Part shown: piece after piece, positions 1 to 7,653 of the stretch | Numbering within the stretch: position 1 is the first letter of the stretch | Layout of the letters: each line of letters begins with the position of its first letter | NCBI RefSeq assembly: GCF_009725235.1 | Contig: NZ_WJFC01000184.1 | Coordinates: forward strand, 1-26,796 | DNA length: 26,796 bases | Origin: Scytonema sp. UIC 10036 | GTDB lineage: Bacteria > Cyanobacteriota > Cyanobacteriia > Cyanobacteriales > Nostocaceae | Direction: 5' to 3' | Notes under the pieces: model-generated | What the model saw: only the letters and a program-made list of their open reading frames with translations | What the model was told of the DNA's origin: nothing | The model's database searches: none | Made by a program: the position numbers and the translations under genes

Positions 1-120
1 TGCTAGCGGGTAGGGGGTAGGGAGTAGGGGAGTGAGGGGAAATTTTTTAACAACTAACAACCAACAACTAACAACCAACCACTAACAACCAACAACTAAC
101 AACCAACCACTAACTCAACC
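1..120. repeat. Short tandem repeats (G-rich, then CAACTAA/CAACCAA heptamers)
   Basis: Positions 1-42 hold variants of GGGTAGG/GGGAGTA. Positions about 49-115 hold degenerate heptamers of the type CAACTAACAACCAA. Similar G-rich and TAACCAC heptamer blocks recur at 14499-14531, 21806-21868 and 26738-26796. They look like the short tandemly repeated repetitive (STRR) sequences of filamentous cyanobacteria. No gene is visible here. Confidence 0.75.
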
Positions 121-155
121 TGCTTGAGATAAGAATGTTTGCAACGGAGCCATGA

Positions 156-183
156 GTAGGGGCGCGGTGACCTTGCGCCCCTC
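156..183. repeat. GTAGGGGCGC-type palindromic repeat, imperfect copy
   Basis: An inverted repeat with arms AGGGGCGC (158-165) and GCGCCCCT (175-182) and a 9-nt loop. It lies about 40 bp past the stop of the leftward acyltransferase/TPR gene. A perfect copy of the same family is at 9244-9271. It could act as a transcript-end hairpin for the gene ending at 221, but no T-run follows. Confidence 0.5.
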
Positions 184-220
184 AAAATCTATGTGTCTTA
201 ATGTTTTTTCAAAAATATTG

Positions 221-1960
221 TTAATTGGACACAGTCAGTAAGTCAGAGGTCTTTTGTTCTTGCAGCACCAGATCCAAATTATATTTAGCTTCTGCCAAGT
301 CTGGATTCATAGAGATGGACTGCTGATAGTAGGCGATCGCAGTCTTAAAATCTCCTAGATGTTTACACTTGTTGCCTAAATCATTGTTCAGCACGGCATA
401 ATGAGCTTGTTTGTCTGGGGAAAGCTTTTTCTGAGCATGAAGTGCATTCGCTTTGTTAACCTCGGCTTCAATGCAGTCAGGCTCTAGTTCTAGCGCTTTT
501 TGATAGCAGGCGATCGCTTCTTCCCATTGACCTAGTTGTTGTAGAGCGTAGCCCTTGTTATTATATGCGGCGATCGCATCCGGCTGTAGAGCTATGACTT
601 GATTGTAAGTTTCTATCGCTTCGGATAACTGACCTTGAGTTTGATATAAGTTCCCCAAACTAAATAAAGCCTTGAGAGAATTTGGCTGAACCTGAAGCAG
701 GTTTTTAAACAGATTCTCGGCAATTTGGTATTCACCTTTTTGCCTCATCAAGACTCCGAGTCCATAAAGTGCTTCTAGGTGATTTGACTCAACTTCCAGA
801 ATCTGACGGTATCCCTGCTCGGCTTTGGTGAGTTGATTTGCTCGATGAGCCTGAACAGTGAGTTGAAAGGCTAAAGGAAGAACCCTGATATCCAATTTTT
901 TCTTCTGACAATTTTTGTATTTGACTATGATATGCTGAATGCGGCGCTCTTTAACTCCAAAAGAATATTTATATTCCTCATTCCCCCTTAAAAAGTCATA
1001 AACTTTAAATCCATTTTGGATAGCATATCGGATCGCATCAGCATGGAGAATAAGTCCAGGGGGGGGATTGTTAAAGGTTTGATCGCGACCTGCAATGAGA
1101 AATAACATGGTTTTTTGCTGAGCATCAACAAAGTTCGCGATCGCTCCTAAAGGTCTGTCCCCTTGCCATAGAACTGGAAAATACAGACAGTTATGTTCAA
1201 AAGCATGACGTAAATTAGCGCGAATGACACTCATGATTATGTCACACGTATTCCCTTTTTTTTCTCCCCATGTGGACTTCCAGAACTTAAGTAGTATATC
1301 AATATGAGACTCCAGATTGTCTGCGTTCACATGGGCAATCGAAAACTCTGACGAGTTGTCTATTTTCCTTAAAAAGCGCCTGATTTTTTGGCGCGTATTG
1401 GCACTGAGGTAGTTTTGCAAATATTGTTCCCAGTCATCTGTTAATGAAATATAAGGGGCAATATAATTATCAGTATCATCTCCCTTATTTTGAATGCGGT
1501 GTTGAGTAAACTCAAAACTCTCTCCAGGGAAACTCCTCAAAAACGGATACATCCGTGTATCTGTTTCGAGAATGTTTTGTACATTGAAACTAGACCATTC
1601 TAACTGCTGCTGGATGTAAGCTGCAAAAGCAGGAATCACCTCTTCTTCATAACCGGGCTGGCAAATCATTCCCGTGTAATCTGCCACGCTATTTCCTGCC
1701 ATGTAGAGTTCAGTGTAAAAGCCACCGCCATCCTGCTGTTCTAGTACAATTTTCAGAGGGAAAAATGCAATATAGGATGAATCGTGGGTATCTGGTTTCG
1801 CAGCTAATATAAACCACTGCTCGCGCACCCTCAGCAACCACCCAGATAGCCATACCCAGGATAAGAAGAATTGAGCCTGAGGATCGGCAGCATACACAGA
1901 ATCCCAATTTTCTCTGATTTTCTTAAATGTTTCAAAATCGTCAATTACATCAATCTGCAT
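221..1960 (-). CDS. GNAT acyltransferase (BioF2/CelD-like) fused to TPR repeats
   Basis: A 579-residue protein with two parts. Residues about 1-350 resemble the BioF2-like/CelD GNAT acyltransferase fold: an N-terminal segment around FFLSWVWLSGWL, a central region with SANTRQKIRRFLRK, and a C-terminal signature ending in YDFLRGNEEYKYSFGV. Families of this type transfer acyl or aminoacyl groups in cell-surface polysaccharide or peptide pathways. Residues about 368-565 are TPR units (for example GYRQILEVESNHLEALYGLG and AIACYQKALELEPDCIEA), which suggest a protein-protein interaction role. HIP1-like GCGATCGC sites fall inside the TPR codons. The start before MQIDVIDDF has only a weak GAGA ribosome-binding site. 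It reads away from the PEP-CTERM gene. The substrate is unknown. It could be a tailoring acetyltransferase for the peptides encoded nearby, but nothing in the sequence ties it to them. Confidence 0.8.
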   Translation of the reverse strand: MQIDVIDDFETFKKIRENWDSVYAADPQAQFFLSWVWLSGWLLRVREQWFILAAKPDTHDSSYIAFFPLKIVLEQQDGGGFYTELYMAGNSVADYTGMICQPGYEEEVIPAFAAYIQQQLEWSSFNVQNILETDTRMYPFLRSFPGESFEFTQHRIQNKGDDTDNYIAPYISLTDDWEQYLQNYLSANTRQKIRRFLRKIDNSSEFSIAHVNADNLESHIDILLKFWKSTWGEKKGNTCDIIMSVIRANLRHAFEHNCLYFPVLWQGDRPLGAIANFVDAQQKTMLFLIAGRDQTFNNPPPGLILHADAIRYAIQNGFKVYDFLRGNEEYKYSFGVKERRIQHIIVKYKNCQKKKLDIRVLPLAFQLTVQAHRANQLTKAEQGYRQILEVESNHLEALYGLGVLMRQKGEYQIAENLFKNLLQVQPNSLKALFSLGNLYQTQGQLSEAIETYNQVIALQPDAIAAYNNKGYALQQLGQWEEAIACYQKALELEPDCIEAEVNKANALHAQKKLSPDKQAHYAVLNNDLGNKCKHLGDFKTAIAYYQQSISMNPDLAEAKYNLDLVLQEQKTSDLLTVSN

Positions 1961-2610
1961 ATTATTTTTGTCTCAGCAATCATCCATCATTTTAGAAATT
2001 TGATACGTACAATTTTTTTTGTCAAGATGTCTTCACCAAAAATTCAATCTTTATACTAAATTTTCTATAAAATTTTATAGAATTAAGCTTTGGGAATGAA
2101 ATCGTAAGTATCGGGGCAAAATTTAATGTTATCTTCATATCGCAGTTGGGATGCTCCCCTCAAAAAAGCATTCTTTAACGTAAGTTGACAATTCAATTAA
2201 AATCTCGTTATTTAATTTTTGTACAACCTTGACGGTGTCACATAAAAAATTTATACGCTCGTAGATTTAAGCACAGTAGTATAGTTACGTAAGTTCAAAT
2301 CCACCCGTAAAGGTACGTATTTAAAGCAATCTTTTACTAGACAGAAGATTGGCATAAGTATTCTTCCTTAGTCGAAGAACTTTTTGGCAACACGCTGGAA
2401 TGAGCTAGGAATTTTCCTTGGCTTACAAGTTGAGGTTGTCAACTTTTAGATTAATTCAAAATACCCATTGGAAAAAAGAATAAGACAGATTGTTGGGTGA
2501 AAAGAAATCCAAACAAAGTTTTCCCAATCCAAAATCTAAAATCTAAAATCCAAAACGGTAACACCTAACAACATACAAACGCTCCTTATAAAAGTATTGA
2601 GGAGGATTAC
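1961..2610. other. Divergent intergenic region with a 20-bp perfect palindrome
   Basis: 650 bp between the leftward acyltransferase gene and the rightward PEP-CTERM gene, so promoters for both should lie here. The notable element is an AT-rich perfect palindrome at 2063-2082 (arms TTCTATAAAA and TTTTATAGAA). A short tandem repeat (AAAATCT/AAAATCC) lies at 2524-2556. No coding region with convincing features was seen. Confidence 0.6.
2063..2082. promoter_or_regulatory. 20-bp perfect palindrome, candidate operator
   Basis: TTCTATAAAA is followed directly by its reverse complement with no spacer, about 100 bp upstream of the acyltransferase start codon. A symmetric site of this kind suits a dimeric regulator, but no specific regulator is recognised. 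In such AT-rich DNA chance is a real alternative. Confidence 0.35.
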
Positions 2611-3468
2611 ATGAAGAAGACATATTTACAAAATGTAAAGCGCTTTTTGCTGCTTGCTATGCCTGCGCTCGCCAGCTCTCTATTAGCAGCATCACCTAGT
2701 GAAGCAGCTACCTTTGCAAGGTCTCAAGGCGAGTCAGTCTATCTCAACTTTAACCACACACCCTTTTTAACTGAGACTGAAGCTAAAACGGACACCCTCA
2801 CCCTTTCCAAAGAGGGTTCTGTACTTGCTTTTGCTGACGCACAGGCAACTTTTATAGTGGAACCACCATTTGCATCTAGTTCATCTTTAAGTGAAGCCTT
2901 AGGTGACACTGTAAATTATTTGGGACTAGCAGAAAGTACGACTACAGTTCGTGGGTTCTTCAATGTCAAGGCAAACACAACTTTCTCTTTTGACTTTGCA
3001 GCCGATCTATATCTTGAAACAGAAATAGAATCTCCTCCTGGAGAAAATGCAAGAGCATCTGGAGATGTATTGTTTACCTTGGTTGACACAACTCAAAAGC
3101 GTGTCTTGGATTTTTTCAGCATTATGGGAAATTTAAACTCTTTTGGAAAGAGTGATTTCATTGCAGTTGATTACAGTGAAAATGTTGCCTACATGGATTT
3201 GGAAACTCACTATAGGGCTAAATTACAAGGCAAGAAAAAAACTGCTTCAGCTTTTATTACAGGTTTTCTAGAACGCTATATAACTCAAGATTCAGTTTTA
3301 GCGGTAGTAGAAATTAAGAGAAATCAGGCTAGAGTTACAGCACCGGAACCTTCGAGTATTCTGGCTTTACTTGCCTCAGGTGTTGTTATTATCTTTGTAT
3401 TAAAAGGTAGATGCAAAGAAAAACCTTTAGAATCCTCTATAGAATTAAAAACATCTACTGAGGCTTGA
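2611..3468 (+). CDS. PEP-CTERM sorting domain protein, exported
   Basis: A 285-residue secreted or membrane-anchored protein of unknown function. Residues 1-32 form a signal peptide: a basic start (MKKTYLQNVKR), a hydrophobic core (FLLLAMPALASSLLAA) and a cleavage region near PSEAATF. The middle is beta-rich and without a recognised domain. The C-terminus has the PEP-CTERM signal: PEPSS at about 245-249, a hydrophobic segment (ILALLASGVVIIFVL) and a basic cluster (KGRCK). In bacteria with exosortase such proteins are processed and attached to the surface or exopolysaccharide. Oddly, about 16 residues follow the basic cluster, where these proteins usually end. The ATG is well placed behind GAGGAGG. 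It is the only clear plus-strand gene in the window and is not part of the minus-strand peptide island. Confidence 0.88.
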   Translation: MKKTYLQNVKRFLLLAMPALASSLLAASPSEAATFARSQGESVYLNFNHTPFLTETEAKTDTLTLSKEGSVLAFADAQATFIVEPPFASSSSLSEALGDTVNYLGLAESTTTVRGFFNVKANTTFSFDFAADLYLETEIESPPGENARASGDVLFTLVDTTQKRVLDFFSIMGNLNSFGKSDFIAVDYSENVAYMDLETHYRAKLQGKKKTASAFITGFLERYITQDSVLAVVEIKRNQARVTAPEPSSILALLASGVVIIFVLKGRCKEKPLESSIELKTSTEA

Positions 3469-3491
3469 TACCCTGTTCAGACAATGTCAGT

Positions 3492-3516
3492 GCGATAAGC
3501 TGGGTACAGCTTGCGC
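3492..3516. repeat. 25-bp palindromic repeat, copy A (GCGATAAGC-type)
   Basis: A hairpin with arms AAGCTG and CAGCTT around GGTA, flanked by GCGAT and GCGC. Just downstream of the PEP-CTERM stop. The same 25-bp element, with a compensatory T-A to C-G change in the stem, occurs inverted at 24706-24730 inside an ABC transporter gene. The flank CTTCGCGAACG is also typical of dispersed cyanobacterial repeats. Confidence 0.7.
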
Positions 3517-3644
3517 TTCGCGAACGCACAGTTTTTTGATAGTCAGGAAACGCCAGCAATCGCATTGGCAATACGTTCAAATAGCCACTCTGAAAATTTG
3601 CGCTCTACACCTTGTTAAGATATGACATAATAACGTGCATTTCT

Positions 3645-3995
3645 CTAAAGAATAGAGATTGCTATTGCCACACCAACACTTCCAGCGTAAGCCCCATAAC
3701 CTGTCTTAACGGAATAATTTCTACCTTTAACAATCTCGATATCTCCGTCAGCATCTCCAGAAACATCAGTGAAGGCACTCGCATTATCTCCATATCCTCT
3801 AGCGTTAGCGTAACCGACTGCGACTGCTAGAGAACCCCCGCGACCGAAGTTCACAGTATAAGCTCTAGTTACAGCTTGGGTTGCAGTATCGTTACCAGAA
3901 GCAATAGCTGAAGCACCAATTAAAGCTCCAGCACTTCCGAGAATGACATCGTCTTCAGATACGCTATCTAAATAGCTTAAATCAGAGATAACCAT
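3645..3995 (-). CDS. MVISDL-leader small protein 1 (candidate exported peptide)
   Basis: 116 residues. The N-terminus MVISDLSYLDSVSEDDVILGS is one of four closely similar leaders in this window. They share M-[IV]-I-S-D-L-x-x-[LI] and, about 20 residues in, a small-residue/GG-like end (here LGSAG). The rest is rich in Gly, Ala, Ser, Val and Tyr, with an alternating beta-like pattern (SLAVAVGYANARGYGDNAS, then TDVSGDADGDIEIVKG). Its C-terminal third aligns with the protein at 7654-8016 (VSGDADG against VSGEAEA, SVKTGYGAYAG against SVDSGSDAIAF). The ATG has AGAGGA about 11 nt upstream. The double-glycine-like leader and the C39 transporters in the window suggest export with leader removal. No modification enzyme is specifically linked to it. 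Its function is unknown. Confidence 0.7.
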   Translation of the reverse strand: MVISDLSYLDSVSEDDVILGSAGALIGASAIASGNDTATQAVTRAYTVNFGRGGSLAVAVGYANARGYGDNASAFTDVSGDADGDIEIVKGRNYSVKTGYGAYAGSVGVAIAISIL

Positions 3996-4164
3996 AGTAG
4001 AAATAGTCCTCTAAAATTTTCAGGTTTTGTTACTTATTTATTTTTACATAATTTTGATAATTATTCTATCAAACTTTAAAGAATTTATATCTAAAGCCCT
4101 CATTTATGAAAATTTTACATTCAGTGAGATTTAGAGGCGAAACACCTACAACGCAAGGCAAGAA

Positions 4165-4365
4165 TTATTTGAAATTCTTAGAATTCCTATGAATTTGTTC
4201 TGTTTTATCTAAGGCTTGCTTTGCTTTAAAAAGTTCTTTCAAATAGGTTAATTGCCTATTCCAAGCTGAACGAGGAAGCAGGGGAATTTTCTTTAATTCA
4301 TCTTGGGATGAATCAACGTCAGTTTTTTTCTCTTGAATTTTGGTATTTTCTGAATTTTCTGCCAC
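4165..4365 (-). CDS. Small partner protein of the radical SAM enzyme (possible PlpY-type)
   Basis: 66 residues, highly charged, starting at a GTG (valine codon as Met) 3 nt after the stop of the radical SAM gene and preceded by AAGGAA; translational coupling is likely. The N-terminal half is hydrophilic (NTKIQEKKTDVDSSQDELKK). The C-terminal half is an amphipathic helix (LLPRSAWNRQLTYLKELFKAKQALDK). In the Pleurocapsa spliceotide system the radical SAM enzyme PlpX works with a small protein, PlpY. The position and size here fit such a partner, but I cannot confirm homology by sequence. An alternative is an unrelated small protein of the same operon. Confidence 0.6.
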   Translation of the reverse strand: MAENSENTKIQEKKTDVDSSQDELKKIPLLPRSAWNRQLTYLKELFKAKQALDKTEQIHRNSKNFK

Positions 4366-4368
4366 GAG

Positions 4369-5634
4369 CTATTCCTTCGCTAATGAGTAAGAAACTTCGG
4401 GTTTGTTCTGCCAACTTTCAGACCACTGAATGCGATCGGCACTAAATTTTAGTGGATCGTTTTCTGGTAAGGGAGTATTTATAGGCTCCACAATTAGCTC
4501 AAAGGTACCATTATCAAAGGGTAGTCCTTGCGCCCTCACTTTGGGAATAACACGCTCTCTTAAACCTCGTTCTTCATGAACAAGAGCGCGATGATGACAG
4601 TAAGGATTGTTACCTCTGCGGTCAAAGAAAACATGGGCAGTCCAACTGCAACCGCCACGGCAAAGCTCAGCGTATTCACAAGTTCTGCAGAAACCCCAGA
4701 GATGTTTTGTGCCTTCAGGCGTTCCTGCTCCCAAATTTAAACGCAATTGTTCTGAGTTCTCAATAATATCATACAAAGAACGCTCTCGAATATGACCACC
4801 TGTGTAGGCTGTAGTAGGTAACGAGGGACAACCTTTGATTGCTCCGTCGGCTTCAATTCCCAAAGTGGAAAGCCCAGCACCGCAACCTTGCCAAAATGAG
4901 AATTCATGCTCGCGTCCCCGTCCCCGTAACAGCCGTTCGTAAGGACCGTAGTAACCGATGTTATTTCCCGCCTGGAGTTGAACTCCTTCTTGGTAGGCGC
5001 GACGGGCGACACGGGCTAGCATGGGGTAGATATCCAGTAGTTCATGGGGTTGGAGGAGGATGTCCGCATTATCAGCTGCATGACCCATCGGGACGGTGAG
5101 TTGAATTTGCCACGCACGAGCACCAGCATCACGAATGCACTCATAGATACACGGAAACTCAGGCGCTGACAAACGGTTTATTTGGGTGTTGCAACCAAAA
5201 GCAATACCAACTTCTCGTAAATGACTCATGGTTTTAAAAGCGTATTTCCAAGAGCCTTTTCTTCCCCGCAGGCGATCGTGTGTTTCTTCTAAGCCGTCAA
5301 TGGAAACAGAAACAGTGCGAATTCCTGCTGCCTTCATTTTACCCGCAGTTTCCAATGAAATCCCATAGCCGCCAGTAGTCATACCACATAACATACCTGC
5401 CTCGTTAATCGCTTTGGCAATTTCCAGCCAATCTGGACGCAAAAATGCTTCACCACCGATGAGGGTAACTTCTTTAATCCCAACTTCTGCCATTTGCCTG
5501 ACAAGATCCAAAGCTTCCTCGGTGGAAAGTTCTTCAGAGCGTGCATTTCCAGCGCGGGAACCACAATGGCTACAAGCTAGATTGCACTTTAAAGTAATTT
5601 CCCAAACTGCATAACTTTTGCGATGATATGTCAT
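4369..5634 (-). CDS. Radical SAM/SPASM peptide maturase (Nif11 precursor-associated, splicease-like)
   Basis: 421 residues. The radical SAM CX3CX2C motif is C17-x3-C21-x2-C24 (LKCNLACSHCGS), followed by the GGEAFLR motif near residue 60, a usual SAM-contacting element. The C-terminal part has a SPASM-like cysteine set for auxiliary clusters: GCGAGLS, GCPSL, then FCRTCEYAELCRGGC and NPYC. This matches the Nif11-associated rSAM maturases, which include PlpX; that enzyme removes tyramine from X-Y-G sites and leaves an alpha-keto-beta-amino amide. The adjacent upstream gene (5770-6180) encodes a Nif11-leader precursor with three M-Y-G sites, which strongly supports that role. A 135-bp stretch of short repeats separates the two genes. 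The small gene at 4165 follows with a 3-nt gap. Confidence 0.88.
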   Translation of the reverse strand: MTYHRKSYAVWEITLKCNLACSHCGSRAGNARSEELSTEEALDLVRQMAEVGIKEVTLIGGEAFLRPDWLEIAKAINEAGMLCGMTTGGYGISLETAGKMKAAGIRTVSVSIDGLEETHDRLRGRKGSWKYAFKTMSHLREVGIAFGCNTQINRLSAPEFPCIYECIRDAGARAWQIQLTVPMGHAADNADILLQPHELLDIYPMLARVARRAYQEGVQLQAGNNIGYYGPYERLLRGRGREHEFSFWQGCGAGLSTLGIEADGAIKGCPSLPTTAYTGGHIRERSLYDIIENSEQLRLNLGAGTPEGTKHLWGFCRTCEYAELCRGGCSWTAHVFFDRRGNNPYCHHRALVHEERGLRERVIPKVRAQGLPFDNGTFELIVEPINTPLPENDPLKFSADRIQWSESWQNKPEVSYSLAKE

Positions 5635-5639
5635 AATAA

Positions 5640-5768
5640 ATATTTGTCATTTGTCATTTGTCGTTTGTCATTAGTCGTTTGTCATTAGTCGTTTGTCGTT
5701 TGTCATTAGATTTATTAAGGACAATTGACCAATGACCAATGAAAATTGACCAATGACAATTAACCAAG
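5640..5768. repeat. Short tandem repeats (GTCATTTGTCATT / GACCAATGACCAAT)
   Basis: Degenerate heptamers of the type GTCATTT/GTCGTTT run from 5646 to 5708, then TTGACCAATGACCAATG to 5765. Together they form a partly self-complementary region between the spliceotide precursor and its radical SAM gene. Its position could affect the precursor-to-enzyme expression ratio, but the same repeats also occur at unrelated sites (for example 24488-24512). Confidence 0.7.
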
Positions 5769-5769
5769 C

Positions 5770-6180
5770 CTATTCTAGTTCTAATGGCTCAACGACTCCA
5801 TACATTGGTTGTAAAACTGGATCGATTACTATGCCATACATTGGTTGTGGGTCAATCGGTATTGGTTTCGGATAGCCTTTGGGAGGCCAGTAAATAACGC
5901 CGTACATTGGCTGAATAACGCTATCTTTGATGCGTGAAATACCACCAAAAGCTCCTACTAATTCTTCTTCACTAAGTTCGTGAAACTCACCTAATTCTTT
6001 TAACTCTAGTATTGTAATGGCGGCTGTTTCAAATTCTTGTTGAGAAAAGTTATAGCCACCACTTTCTAAAGCTTTTTTAACTTCTTCCGCTTTCTCACTC
6101 ATAAGTTGGGTGCGGAAACCTTCGTCTTTCACTAGTTTGATAAGGAAGTCTTTGACTTTTTCAAAGATTTCTATTGACAT
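5770..6180 (-). CDS. Nif11-leader spliceotide precursor with three MYG motifs
   Basis: 136 residues, starting at MSIEIFEKV behind a strong AAGGAGGT 10 nt upstream; an upstream in-frame Met would put that site inside the gene. Residues 1-80 are a Nif11-type leader: an amphipathic helical domain (FLIKLVKDEGFRTQLMSEKA), then LSEEELVGAFGG, the double-glycine end. The core (about 56 residues) holds three copies of Q-P-M-Y-G-[VI]: QPMYGVIYW, QPMYGIVI and QPMYGVV, separated by Pro-rich spacers (PPKGYPKPIPIDP). In the Pleurocapsa PlpA/PlpX system, X-Y-G is the site where the tyrosine-derived tyramine unit is excised. Each copy here would give an alpha-keto-beta-homomethionine-type residue (inference). 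The maturase is the next gene. A C39 transporter is the likely exporter. Confidence 0.88.
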   Translation of the reverse strand: MSIEIFEKVKDFLIKLVKDEGFRTQLMSEKAEEVKKALESGGYNFSQQEFETAAITILELKELGEFHELSEEELVGAFGGISRIKDSVIQPMYGVIYWPPKGYPKPIPIDPQPMYGIVIDPVLQPMYGVVEPLELE

Positions 6181-6275
6181 GATGATGACTACCTCCTTAA
6201 ATGGTACTTTCTGAAAGAGTGCAGTTGAATGAGGTTTCAAGACTACGTAGGTTTTGCTAAAAACTCAAATCGAAC

Positions 6276-6352
6276 GTAGGTTGGGTTGAGGAACGAAACC
6301 CAACATTTATCAGCATTTGTTGGGTAACACTTATGCGCTCTACCCAACCTAC
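6276..6352. repeat. Dispersed GTAGGTTGGGT palindromic repeat
   Basis: About 77 bp bounded by the inverted arms GTAGGTTGGGT (6276-6286) and ACCCAACCTAC (6342-6352), with an inner stem ACCCAAC/GTTGGGT. This resembles the GTTGGGTTTCGTTCCTCAAC-type dispersed repeats common in cyanobacteria. It lies between the spliceotide precursor and the Cys-rich gene. Confidence 0.65.
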
Positions 6353-6395
6353 AATTTCATCCGAGCAGTATTGAATGAGGTTTTACTCCAATACA

Positions 6396-6842
6396 TCAAG
6401 TTTGGAAATAAACAGAAGGATCTGCTGCTTGACGTAACTGTTCGGATGAAGAATAGTTATCTGTGACAATTTGCGGACATCGCATACAAGCTGCCTTGCC
6501 TTCTTGCTGCCACCAGCGACAATTTCGGCGGATAGAACAGGCTGGTAGTTCTTCTACTACAGCAGGCAATTTTTCGACAATTCGCATTGATAAACGACAG
6601 TCTTTGCCATCAAAATGCTGACAACCTGATTCCACGCACGATGCTGCAGTCCGAAAAATTTCAGCAGGTGTAACTGAGCCAGCCTTTGCCATTAGTTCGT
6701 TTGTAACGGGCAGGGGTTGTTTGAGATAGGCTACACGGGGTGCCGTCGCCGTTCCACCGACTATGCCAAAGACAGCACCATCCGCCGATTCAGGTCTAGC
6801 ACTAGGACAAAGGGTTGTTTGTTTGGGAACAGTGTCTTCCAT
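6396..6842 (-). CDS. Conserved cyanobacterial Cys-rich protein of RiPP loci
   Basis: 148 residues with an ordered set of cysteines: C12, then CVESGCQHFDGKDC near residues 68-81, CSIRRNC near 102-108, and CMRC near 118-121, followed by PQIVTDNY. The spacing suggests a metal (Zn or Fe-S) site. The N-terminus CPSARPESADGAVFGIVGG is also characteristic. I recall similar proteins, often annotated only as nitrogen-fixation or hypothetical proteins, beside Nif11-type precursors in cyanobacteria; this is memory, not a search. It has no signal peptide or membrane segment. It starts behind AGAGG 4 nt before the ATG and lies in line with the precursors on both sides. It may be a redox or regulatory partner of the radical SAM module; this is not proven. 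Confidence 0.7.
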   Translation of the reverse strand: MEDTVPKQTTLCPSARPESADGAVFGIVGGTATAPRVAYLKQPLPVTNELMAKAGSVTPAEIFRTAASCVESGCQHFDGKDCRLSMRIVEKLPAVVEELPACSIRRNCRWWQQEGKAACMRCPQIVTDNYSSSEQLRQAADPSVYFQT

Positions 6843-6891
6843 TAATTTAGCCTCTGTTGAAGGAGCATCTTTAACACTTGAAGGCTAAATA

Positions 6892-7176
6892 TTAAGCAAT
6901 TTGATCGTAATCCTGTGCAATCAGTCCAACAACTATCACGGGTGGTGGGCAAATAATTGGCTTAAACCCTGCTACTGTAACTTCTGGATTCTTTTTATCT
7001 AAAGCTTCTATATCTCTGCTAACTTTTAAACCACCTACAATTTTTCCAGCTTCGTCATCAGATAAACTTAAACAACCTTCTTCGACTAACCCTCTTCGTA
7101 TCGCTGCATTAGTAATGGCAAGATCGATTAGGTCGTTAATTTCCATTTGATGGTCAGATTTTTTGTTGCTTTCCAT
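6892..7176 (-). CDS. Double-glycine leader precursor-like peptide (orphan)
   Basis: 94 residues. Residues 1-49 look like a RiPP leader: a helical part (MEINDLIDLAITNAAIRRGLVEEG), then LSLSDDEAGKIVGG. The remaining about 45 residues form the putative core, ending in ICPPPVIVVGLIAQ then DYDQIA. An acidic/aromatic tail like DYDQ could be a ligase substrate. The gene lies directly downstream of the ATP-grasp remnant at 7289-7612, so that remnant may be its lost maturase (inference). The ribosome-binding site is weak. Alternatively it could be a Nif11-like precursor served by the neighbouring radical SAM enzyme, but it lacks an X-Y-G motif. Confidence 0.65.
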   Translation of the reverse strand: MESNKKSDHQMEINDLIDLAITNAAIRRGLVEEGCLSLSDDEAGKIVGGLKVSRDIEALDKKNPEVTVAGFKPIICPPPVIVVGLIAQDYDQIA

Positions 7177-7288
7177 GTGTCTATACTGGTTGATTTAATT
7201 ACGTCAATTTTTTGGTATTATCAAACATCTTCTAAAAGAATGTTTGCTTTTTATTTCAGGCTAACATAATCCCGTGATAAATCTGACG

Positions 7289-7612
7289 TTAATTCATCAA
7301 GATGTTTAATAAATTTTGTGTAGTAGGGAAGCCAGTTTTATTTTCAAAATGAATAAACATTGGACTGGGATTTGCTTCTAAAAAAATATATTCATTATTT
7401 GCCTTAACACGTCAATTAATAGCAGTTCAATCTAGCAGAAATGCTTTTGCTATTGCCAAACATTATTTTTCAATTAATTCTGGTAACTGTATAGGAATTA
7501 ATTCAGCATCTAAGTCTTCTCGAAAATCCACGGCATGAGTGCGAATTTCGGCAGAATAGACTGATTCTCCATACTCTTTTTTGGAGATGTCTAATTTGTA
7601 ATCGTAGTGATG
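7289..7612 (-). pseudogene. C-terminal remnant of an ATP-grasp peptide ligase
   Basis: One reading frame of 108 codons ending at TAA (7289-7291) holds a recognisable ATP-grasp C-terminus, interrupted by three in-frame stops. Its parts are EYGESVYSAEIRTHAVDF, then ELIPIQLPELIEK, stop, CLAIAKAFLLD, stop, TAIN, stop, then RVKANNEYIFLEANPSP and MFIHFENKTGFP. The ANP segment (LEANPSP) matches the metal/ATP-binding LEVNP of the intact ligases nearby (FLEVNPVGE and FLEVNPTGE). No frameshift is needed, so point mutations killed it. The N-terminal two thirds are missing; the gene at 7654-8016 sits where they should be. The ending resembles the grasp maturases with an EANPSPMF ending more than MdnB or MdnC. 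Confidence 0.8.
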
Positions 7613-7653
7613 CACCCAACACGACAGGCATACTCTGTATCGGAATTGAGTTT

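Noticed and set aside
47..115. Regular repeats that could look like a CRISPR array
   Set aside because: Units are 7 bases, head to tail, degenerate and without unique spacers; these are short tandem repeats. No cas gene is present.
221..1960. The GNAT protein as the microviridin N-acetyltransferase MdnD
   Set aside because: It is a BioF2/CelD-type domain with TPRs, far from the mdn genes and on the other side of a plus-strand gene; MdnD is a short stand-alone GNAT. Not supported.
4737..5012. Minus-strand frame of 91 codons inside the radical SAM gene
   Set aside because: It is a shifted frame of the radical SAM gene, which has clear motifs on the same strand.
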